This document shows, in pieces, positions 7,577 to 13,266 of a stretch of 18,904 nt of DNA; position 1 is the first letter of the stretch, and each line of letters begins with the position of its first letter. Below the pieces are notes generated by a model that saw only the letters and a list, made by a program, of their open reading frames with translations, was not told where the DNA came from and searched no databases. The stretch is from CAYXVB01 sp964467785. Lineage in GTDB: Bacteria > Bdellovibrionota > UBA1018. The stretch is from positions 1 through 18,904 of the forward strand of contig CAYXVB010000065.1 in NCBI GenBank assembly GCA_964467785.1, read 5' to 3'. The position numbers and the translations under genes were made by a program.

Positions 7577-8811
7577 TCAGGCCATGAACTTGTTCATCAT
7601 CAAAAGCAGTTCCTTTGCGCCATGGTGATCAGCTTCCAGCTCGATGACCTTGAGCGCGGTGGCCCGGCTTTCCGGGATCCTGCCTAGATGATACTGTAAA
7701 CCGGCCAGAGAGTAGAGCAAGTTGGCGTTGATGGGGGCGACCTGGACGTAGGACTCCAGTAGACGCGCCGCGGTGGAATAGGTCTTCAGCTCATAGGCCA
7801 GCTTGACGAGATAATAGATCGCGGTTGGATTATTGAGCTCGAGATCCAAGGACTTAGCGAAGAATTCGTGCGCCATCCGCTTCTCGCCCGCGCTCAAAAA
7901 GCACGAGGCCATCCCCGCCAAGGCTTTGGCGTTCCTGGCATTGATGGCAAGCGCGTCTTGGAAGCTGCGCTTGGCTTCATCCACCTTGCCGGCTAGGAGG
8001 TGCAAGGCTCCCACGTTGGTGCGGACCTCATCGGAGGAACCCTCGATCTCCAGGGCCTTGAGATAGTGCTTCATCGCCTCCGTGGCGTTTTGCGCGCGAT
8101 TCCAGCAATTGCCGCAGGTCTTGTGGAGCTCGAAACGGGCCTGGCCCGCGATCTCCTTGAGCATCAGCGCGCGCTCCAGGGTCTCCGCGGCTTGCTTGTC
8201 CTTGCCCTGGCGGATCAGGATCGAGGTCAGGCATTTATAGGCTTTGAAGGTCGGCTCGTAGGCGATGGCCTCNNNNNNNNNNTCTTCTCGGCATCCTCGA
8301 ATTTGCCTTCGATCTCAAAGGTCCGGGCGAGGCCCATCAGGGCCGGGCTAGTCTTTTCGCCCGATCGCATCACTGCCTTGTAGATGTTGCGCGCCAGCTC
8401 ATGGTCCCCGGCCGAGCTCAGGAGCTCGGCGCTGCGAAAGAGGTAAGGGAGGTTGAGCTTGCCGTCCGGGAGGTAGACGCCCTCGGGTGTATGCGGCTCC
8501 GCCATCGAATGGGCCGCGACCAAGGACTCGTCTCCGGGCATGACCGGGATGGCGGGGCCGGCGGATTCCGCGCCGACCGGACCTTGATCTCCCTGGATCG
8601 GGATTCGGGACAGCACTTTGAACTGGACCAGGTAACAGGCACTGTCCTGGGCGCCGGAGCTCTCGAATTCCATGAGAGCTTCCTCGATGGCGCGCAATCG
8701 GACTAGACGATCGCCCTGCATCGGGATGGGCACGACGTCGGCCAGATCGAAATCCGTCTGGTTGAAGCGTCGGCCGAGCGTCTCCAATAGCGCTTCCGTG
8801 AGCTGATTCAT
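7577..8811 (-). CDS. Tetratricopeptide-repeat protein of the fliD operon, interrupted by an assembly gap
   Basis: Two open segments (8811 down to 8284, and 8272 down to 7577) belong to one gene split by ten Ns. The second segment reads on in frame as EAIAYEPTFKAYKCLTSIL, a continuation of the TPR helix begun by GKFEDAEK before the gap. The total is about 410 residues. The first 110 residues are a polar, proline-containing region without repeats. From about 115 on there are successive TPR-like helices with GKxxEAE and ALEIEGxxxE patterns, which usually form protein-binding surfaces. ATG 8811 overlaps the upstream stop (ATGA) and has no strong ribosome site, pointing to translational coupling. 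TPR proteins often accompany protein glycosyltransferases, so it may present a substrate to the GT9 enzyme; this is inference. The apparent frameshift is explained by wrong gap length. Confidence 0.8.
8273..8282. other. Assembly gap (10 Ns) inside the TPR gene
   Basis: Ten consecutive N bases interrupt the TPR gene. The coding frame on the two sides only joins if the missing length is 2 modulo 3, so ten is a placeholder. The TPR consensus spacing predicts eight missing bases. Confidence 0.97.
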
Positions 8812-9245
8812 AGTTTCTGGTCCAGTCCTTCGCCCGAGTCGGCGACCCAGCCGCTCTTGAATTTACTGAGCGTGCTTTGCGCCTTGCGTGCGCTGTTCAT
8901 CTCGTGAGTCACGCGCTCGCGCTCGCGCTCGATGCAGACGATGATCTTTTCGTCGCAGCGGGCGATGCGCGCCAGGATCTTGTCCCGCTCTTCGAGAATC
9001 GGGAGGATCGCCGCCACCGCCGCGCGGCGCTGATCGGTGGTCGCGGCGGCCGCGCTGGCGAGCTGGCCAATGCGTCGGTCATATAACTCCAGACCCTGCA
9101 GGATGCGATCGCGTCCTGCATGAAAGTCCTCTAGGCCGTCGAGGTCGCCCTTTTCCGCGGTCGCGAGAAACTCCTCCGAAAGGACGAGAAAGCGCTCCAG
9201 CGCGCGATTCTTACTTTGCAAAAGTCTTGCGAGATCCATGGCCAT
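8808..9245 (-). CDS. FliT/FlgN-like flagellar helical protein
   Basis: This 145-residue protein is almost entirely helical and charged, with heptad-like patterns (ALERFLVLSEEFLATAEKGDLDGLEDF and, later, IERERERVTHEM). Size, fold type and position directly after fliS match the flagellar export chaperones of the FliT/FlgN class, which bind cap or hook-associated subunits in the cytosol. No single conserved motif proves this, so the family call rests mainly on context. I chose ATG 9245 because GGAGGT sits 8 bases upstream (plus-strand ACCTCC at 9253-9258). A GTG at 9254 would overlap that ribosome site. It follows fliS by 34 bases, and its stop overlaps the start of the TPR gene. Confidence 0.65.
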   Translation of the reverse strand: MAMDLARLLQSKNRALERFLVLSEEFLATAEKGDLDGLEDFHAGRDRILQGLELYDRRIGQLASAAAATTDQRRAAVAAILPILEERDKILARIARCDEKIIVCIERERERVTHEMNSARKAQSTLSKFKSGWVADSGEGLDQKL

Positions 9246-9279
9246 CCTTGACACCTCCGGGCGACCCTTGCGGGCCGCC

Positions 9280-9714
9280 TCACTTCGCCTGCGGTCCGGA
9301 CTGTCCTTGTCCGGGTGCCGCTGACTGTCCTTGCTGGCGGTTCACTTGTTCCACGGCCACGCGCCATCCGTCGAGGAGCGTGGTGAGCAATTTTTCGACT
9401 TCGAGGAGCGGCGCCTTGTTTTTCTCGATGTTGGCCTTGACCAGCTTCTCGATCATGAAATTGTACAGGCGTTCCAAGTTGCGGGCAATGTCGCCACCGG
9501 CATTGTGGTCGAGCGTCGCCAGGAGCTCGTTGATGATGTCGTGGGACTTGCCGATGTGCAGGCCCTTGGCGGCGATGTCTCCGCGATCGATCGCCGCCGC
9601 CGCTTTTTTGACGTTCTGGATCGCGGCTTCGTAGAGCATGATGAGGATCTGCCCGCGATTGGCCGTCTTGACTTGCATCTGTTTGTATTGATTCGCTCCG
9701 TAACCGCCTGCCAT
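9280..9714 (-). CDS. fliS: Flagellar export chaperone FliS
   Basis: FliS binds the C-terminal disordered part of flagellin in the cytosol, prevents early polymerisation and delivers it to the flagellar export gate. The 144 residues show the family pattern: an N-terminal YKQMQVKTANRGQILIMLYEAAI (10-32), then HDIINELLATLD and GGDIARNLERLYNFMIEKL, a four-helix bundle, and the conserved LLTTLLDGW motif near 108-116. The last 20 residues are a Gln/Gly/Pro-rich tail longer than usual. ATG 9714 has AAGGAG 8 bases upstream. It follows fliD by 21 bases in the same operon. Confidence 0.95.
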   Translation of the reverse strand: MAGGYGANQYKQMQVKTANRGQILIMLYEAAIQNVKKAAAAIDRGDIAAKGLHIGKSHDIINELLATLDHNAGGDIARNLERLYNFMIEKLVKANIEKNKAPLLEVEKLLTTLLDGWRVAVEQVNRQQGQSAAPGQGQSGPQAK

Positions 9715-9735
9715 GGCTCATCTCCTTTTCAACGA

Positions 9736-11136
9736 TCATCCACCGAGTAGTTGCGAGACCATATTGCCGCCGCCGCCACCGGCGCCCATGGCGCCGAGGT
9801 ACTGCTGTTGCCGCTGGAGGTTGGCGAGCGACGCCCCCAGGCGCGAAAACTGGTCGACCAGAGATTGCTGCTTGCGGTCGAGCATCTTCTGCCGCATATC
9901 GATCTGGCCGTCGATGTCCTTGATGCGGTCGCGAAAGCCCTTTTCCTTGAGCGAGAGCGCGCCCGTCCCGAAGTTGGTGTAGCCGTCGATCACCTGCTTG
10001 AGCGAGCCCGCGACGCCGTATGGCCCGCTGATTACCTGAGAGAGGGTCTCGAAGTCCTTTTCCATGTACTTCGTGAACTTGTCTTCCTTGAAGGTCAGGT
10101 TGCCTTGGCGGTCGAACTCGATGCCGATTTCGCCCATGCGGACAAAGCGGATGTCTCCGTTGTCGAAGTCGCCGACCGGAAAACCGTCGTGGAAAAGGTT
10201 GCGCAAGCGGTATTCGATCGTCTGAAGGCTCGTGTCACCGGCAAAGGTGGTCCGGGTGTCGCTCTTTTCGTCCACCTGGTTTTGCTTGTTGATCCAGCCC
10301 AGGATGCCGTTGAGCTGGTCGACGAGCCCCTTGACCTTGCCCGAGATCTTCTGGAAGTCCTCGGTGATCTTGATCTCGAAGGGTTGGTCCGGACGGGCGC
10401 CTTTGAGGTGCAGGTTGACCCCCGGCATGAAGTCCTGGATGTCGTTGCTGTCCGTTTCGATCTGGAAGCCATCCACCGTAATGAGCGCGTTCTTGGCCGG
10501 CTTGTTATGGTCGATGTAGAAGTCCTGTGCCCCGTCGAGGAAGTAGAACTCCGGGAACTCGATGTCGTTCTCGCTGCCTTCTTTCTTGCCGGAGAAGATG
10601 ATTTTCCATTTATCCGTGTCCTCGCTCGCGTCCTTGATGACCGCGGCGCGAATGGGGGACTTGGGCTCCGCGTTGATCGCGGCCGCGATCCCGCGGAGGC
10701 TCGACTGTTTGTCGTCGATGAAGATCTCGGCGGTGCCGTCCGGGGTATTGAGCGTGATGAAGCCGAGCCCCATGGCCGGCTCGTCGGGGTCCTCGAATCC
10801 GTTGGACATTACGGCGGAGCGGGAGGCCAGCTCGTCGATCTGGATGCTGTGGATGCCTGGCGAGGCCTTATCTTTATCGAGGGTCACGCTGACGAAGTTG
10901 GCTGCGTCTCCCATGTCGACCTTGAGCTCGCGCAACTTCTTGAACGAGTTGACCTCGGCGATCGAGCGGTCGAGATTGGTGAACTTGCCCTTGAACTCCT
11001 GGAAGAGCTTGAGCTTGGCCTCTTCGCGCTGCTTTCGCGCCTCGAGCTGCTTGAGGGGCTGGGATTCAGCCTCCATGATCTGTTTGATGGCGGCTTTGAA
11101 CTGCCCGCCACCCACCGGGTCAAAACGCAAACCCAC
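9736..11136 (-). CDS. fliD: Flagellar hook-associated protein 2 (filament cap) FliD
   Basis: FliD forms the cap at the filament tip under which flagellin subunits fold; it is exported by the flagellar type III apparatus and so has no Sec signal. The 466-residue protein begins with the family's MGLRFDPVGGG start and an N-terminal coiled coil (about 15-75). Central variable domains include the TPDGTAEIFIDDKQSSLRGIAAAIN segment typical of FliD. A C-terminal coiled coil (about 405-445) and a Gly-rich tail ending MVSQLLGG follow. The start is GTG 11136 with AGGAGG upstream. It is the first gene of a seven-gene operon, with a sigma70-like promoter about 60 bases upstream. Confidence 0.93.
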   Translation of the reverse strand: MGLRFDPVGGGQFKAAIKQIMEAESQPLKQLEARKQREEAKLKLFQEFKGKFTNLDRSIAEVNSFKKLRELKVDMGDAANFVSVTLDKDKASPGIHSIQIDELASRSAVMSNGFEDPDEPAMGLGFITLNTPDGTAEIFIDDKQSSLRGIAAAINAEPKSPIRAAVIKDASEDTDKWKIIFSGKKEGSENDIEFPEFYFLDGAQDFYIDHNKPAKNALITVDGFQIETDSNDIQDFMPGVNLHLKGARPDQPFEIKITEDFQKISGKVKGLVDQLNGILGWINKQNQVDEKSDTRTTFAGDTSLQTIEYRLRNLFHDGFPVGDFDNGDIRFVRMGEIGIEFDRQGNLTFKEDKFTKYMEKDFETLSQVISGPYGVAGSLKQVIDGYTNFGTGALSLKEKGFRDRIKDIDGQIDMRQKMLDRKQQSLVDQFSRLGASLANLQRQQQYLGAMGAGGGGGNMVSQLLGG

Positions 11137-11141
11137 GGTTC

Positions 11142-11156
11142 AGGTCCTCCTGACCT
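11142..11156 (-). promoter_or_regulatory. Ribosome-binding site of fliD inside a hairpin loop
   Basis: On the minus strand AGGTC - AGGAG - GACCT forms a perfect 5-bp stem with the Shine-Dalgarno core AGGAG exactly in the loop, 6-9 bases before the GTG start of fliD. The hairpin could help present, or modestly limit, the ribosome site. Confidence 0.45.
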
Positions 11157-11199
11157 TTGCCCTGTGAACACCCGCTTCCTGCGGAGGGTTCTTCCCTAC

Positions 11200-11229
11200 A
11201 TTATGCGGGTTGAGGGGCTGGCCTGCCAA
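11200..11229 (-). promoter_or_regulatory. Sigma70-type promoter of the fliD operon
   Basis: Read on the minus strand, TTGGCA (-35, plus-strand 11224-11229) and CATAAT (-10, plus-strand 11200-11205) are separated by 18 bases. Each matches the consensus at 5 of 6 positions. Transcription would begin near 11193, giving a leader of about 57 bases before the GTG start of fliD. Confidence 0.5.
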
Positions 11230-11237
11230 TCGGCAGG
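11222..11237. repeat. Perfect inverted repeat overlapping the fliD -35 box
   Basis: CCTGCC - AATC - GGCAGG is a perfect 6-bp dyad with a 4-base centre. It overlaps the -35 hexamer of the predicted fliD promoter (11224-11229), so it could be an operator. It is not followed by a T tract, so a terminator role is unlikely. Confidence 0.45.
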
Positions 11238-11285
11238 ATTTGCCTCTGGGAGGACTCTTCAATTGTGGAATAGCTGCGGGGTCTA

Positions 11286-11302
11286 AGCCCCCGGTGGAGG
11301 CT
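11286..11302 (-). terminator. Stem-loop after the phospholipase D gene
   Basis: Directly after the stop of the phospholipase D-like gene, AGCCTCC - ACC - GGGGGCT (minus strand) pairs over 7 bp with one G-T wobble. There is no T tract after it, so it may be only a weak or Rho-assisted terminator. Confidence 0.3.
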
Positions 11303-11303
11303 C

Positions 11304-13202
11304 TTACTTTCCGGTCGCGCCGGCAGCGATGTCAGTGAACTTGCCTTCGCAGGCTTGGTTTGGGACCGCTTTCTTTAAAGCGGCCGTCGTTCCGGCGTTA
11401 CCGTGGGCGTCCTCTGGATTGATCTCGGGGTCGAAGCTGCCGAGTCGATTGCGACGGGCGGCCTCGGCGCTCACGGAGCCGCGCGAATTGGAGTGGAGAA
11501 AATTCAGTGCGGCGCGCATCTCGTCGGCCACGCCGCGATCCACGACCACCACGAACTGCTCCTGGTTGCTCTGGGCCGCCGCGCTGAAATTGAATGACGT
11601 CCCGGCGTTGACCGCGTCTTGCGAGATGATGACCTTGTGGTGGATCTTGGCGCTGACATCCACGCTCTGTCCGTCGACCTTGACTTTGTGATTGCCGTAC
11701 TCGGGGGGCGGCATCCGGATCGAATCCCGGAACGCCTTGAAACCATCCTCGCCGAGCGCTTTGCGCCACTCGCTATCTGGGATCTCGACGTACTGCTTCT
11801 TGTCCCCATCCGTTTTGAGCTCGTAGCCCGACATGTTCAGAAACCGGCTCCAGTACTGCATCGCAAAGGGGCCGTCCCCAACGGAGCGGAATTCGAATTT
11901 CCCCGTCTTTTCAATCTCTCGCCGGGCGCGCGCCAACAGCGCCTGCTCGACCGGCTGCGAGGAGTTGGCGAACTGGATCATGTCCACCGGGCCCTCCGAT
12001 TCGACCAGGATGCGCGAGATCACGTTCTGGCCAACGTCTCTCAAGCCGCCGCCGGGGGTGAAAGTCACCACGATATAGGGTTCCTTCGTGGTGCTGCCGG
12101 GATAGGGCGTGCCCTTGATCTTGAACGCGCTCGAAAGCGGATAATCGCTTCCACGCAGCTGATAGGGCGGGCGCAGAGTCTTGGTCAGCTCGTGATTGAT
12201 TAGGTTAGCCGTGAGGTCGCTATCCATCGTGATCAGGTGATTGGCGTTGGGGATCGAGAACTTCGACTTCGCGCCTGGAAACTTGACCAGATCCCCCTCT
12301 GGGCCGAGGCATGACTGAGTCAGGTTGCCCGAGGAGAAGAGCGCGCCGCCCTGGCCGGGAAGGTCCCAATCGCGTGCCGCATTCTTCTGATGATTAAGGC
12401 CTACGGAGTTCACGAGGTGGACATTGACTCCGCCTTCGCGGAGGAACTTCACGATCTCCGCGACTTCGGGTCGGGCTTCCGCGACGTTCTTGTCGATGCC
12501 CTGGGTGACCTCGACGCCGCGTTTTGCCGCGTCTACCAGGGCTTGAGCCACGTCCTTGAGGTCGAAGTCGAAGACATTGCTGACATACTGTTTTTTCGCG
12601 CCCTGGATGAACTTGATCCACTCGGCCTTGGGGTTGTCCGCCGGCAACGTTTGACCGTCCTTGATCCGCGGGTGCGTGAAGTAGATCTTCAAGTTGGAGT
12701 AGCCGGCGGATGCATCGGGATTGGCGAGCAGGAAGGGTTCGAGCGGATTGTTCAGCCGGCGGAACTCCTCGCGCACTCCCGGCTTGTTCAGAAGCTCTTT
12801 GAACTGGGCGCGCCACTTCTTGCGCGCGGCTTTTTCCTCGGGAGTTTCGCTGAGAGAGGGGGGGATCTCCGCAAGGTACTTATCGACATTTTCAAACACC
12901 GTCGGATTCTGCTGGAGCAGCAGGATCAGCTGGCCTTCTGAGATGTCCCGGGCGTTGGCTACATCAGCTCCGTACTTTGCCGCTAGAGCGGGGTCCACGG
13001 CCAGATCCTCGGCGAGCGTCTCGCGAAGGAATTTCCGCACGGGATCGCGGGTCAGAAGTTTTCGTGAGTAATCAAAGAATTTGGCGTATTCGAGTGTCGA
13101 AGCCTCGACGGCATGCGCTGTCCCGGAACCCGTGGTCGTCGCGACCACCAGGGTAGTCGCGATCAGAATCGAAGCTGCTAGTCTCGTGAGACAATTCGCC
13201 AT
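11304..13202 (-). CDS. Exported phospholipase D / Nuc-superfamily protein with two HKD motifs
   Basis: Phospholipase D-superfamily enzymes use two HxK motifs to cleave phosphodiester bonds of phospholipids or nucleic acids. The 632-residue protein has a Sec signal peptide (hydrophobic LAASILIATTLVVATT, cut after AHA near residue 31), so it acts in the periplasm or outside. A helical N-terminal region (about 35-150) precedes the first catalytic half, H271-x-K273-x4-D278 with SSGNLT (N293). The second half has H521-x-K523, GTSFNFS (N538) and NQEQ. Its Asp lies one residue later than the usual HxKx4D. I use ATG 13202; an in-frame TTG at 13208 is possible, and neither has a clear ribosome site. 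No lipobox is seen. Whether the substrate is lipid or DNA cannot be told from the sequence. It lies 62 bases after the LpoA-like gene and before fliD. Confidence 0.85.
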   Translation of the reverse strand: MANCLTRLAASILIATTLVVATTTGSGTAHAVEASTLEYAKFFDYSRKLLTRDPVRKFLRETLAEDLAVDPALAAKYGADVANARDISEGQLILLLQQNPTVFENVDKYLAEIPPSLSETPEEKAARKKWRAQFKELLNKPGVREEFRRLNNPLEPFLLANPDASAGYSNLKIYFTHPRIKDGQTLPADNPKAEWIKFIQGAKKQYVSNVFDFDLKDVAQALVDAAKRGVEVTQGIDKNVAEARPEVAEIVKFLREGGVNVHLVNSVGLNHQKNAARDWDLPGQGGALFSSGNLTQSCLGPEGDLVKFPGAKSKFSIPNANHLITMDSDLTANLINHELTKTLRPPYQLRGSDYPLSSAFKIKGTPYPGSTTKEPYIVVTFTPGGGLRDVGQNVISRILVESEGPVDMIQFANSSQPVEQALLARARREIEKTGKFEFRSVGDGPFAMQYWSRFLNMSGYELKTDGDKKQYVEIPDSEWRKALGEDGFKAFRDSIRMPPPEYGNHKVKVDGQSVDVSAKIHHKVIISQDAVNAGTSFNFSAAAQSNQEQFVVVVDRGVADEMRAALNFLHSNSRGSVSAEAARRNRLGSFDPEINPEDAHGNAGTTAALKKAVPNQACEGKFTDIAAGATGK

Positions 13203-13209
13203 CCACAAC

Positions 13210-13234
13210 AGATCGTCGGTCGGACCTACGATCT
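13210..13234. repeat. 25-bp dyad just before the phospholipase D gene
   Basis: Arms AGATCGT (13210-13216) and ACGATCT (13228-13234) are perfectly complementary. The inner GGTC/GACC bases also match, leaving only the centre base and one flanking pair unmatched. The dyad lies 8-32 bases upstream of the start codon, where an operator or a ribosome-site hairpin would act. Confidence 0.55.
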
Positions 13235-13250
13235 TTAAGTTCGGATCAGG

Positions 13251-13266
13251 AATTCTTCAGAGAATT
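13251..13266. repeat. Short inverted repeat at the end of the LpoA-like gene
   Basis: AATTCT - TCAG - AGAATT is a perfect 6-bp dyad that includes the TAA stop region of the LpoA-like gene. It is AT-rich and lacks a T tract, so its terminator function is doubtful. Confidence 0.3.

Noticed and set aside
7577..8811. Apparent frameshift (pseudogene) in the TPR gene
   Set aside because: The break coincides exactly with the N gap, and both flanks encode continuous TPR sequence, so it is an assembly artefact.
9131..9739. Minus-strand reading frame of 202 codons overlapping fliS in another frame
   Set aside because: It is Arg/Gln/His-rich out-of-frame translation of fliS and the FliT-like gene, both of which have clear ribosome sites in their own frames.
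11227..11234. GCCGATTG on the minus strand as a sigma28 -10 box for fliD
   Set aside because: No TAAA-type -35 element is present 11 bases upstream; the similarity comes from the centre of the dyad.
9751..11286. Long plus-strand reading frame opposite fliD (511 codons)
   Set aside because: It mirrors fliD codon periodicity in GC-rich DNA, has low-complexity Val/Leu/Asp composition and no family features; fliD on the other strand is certain.
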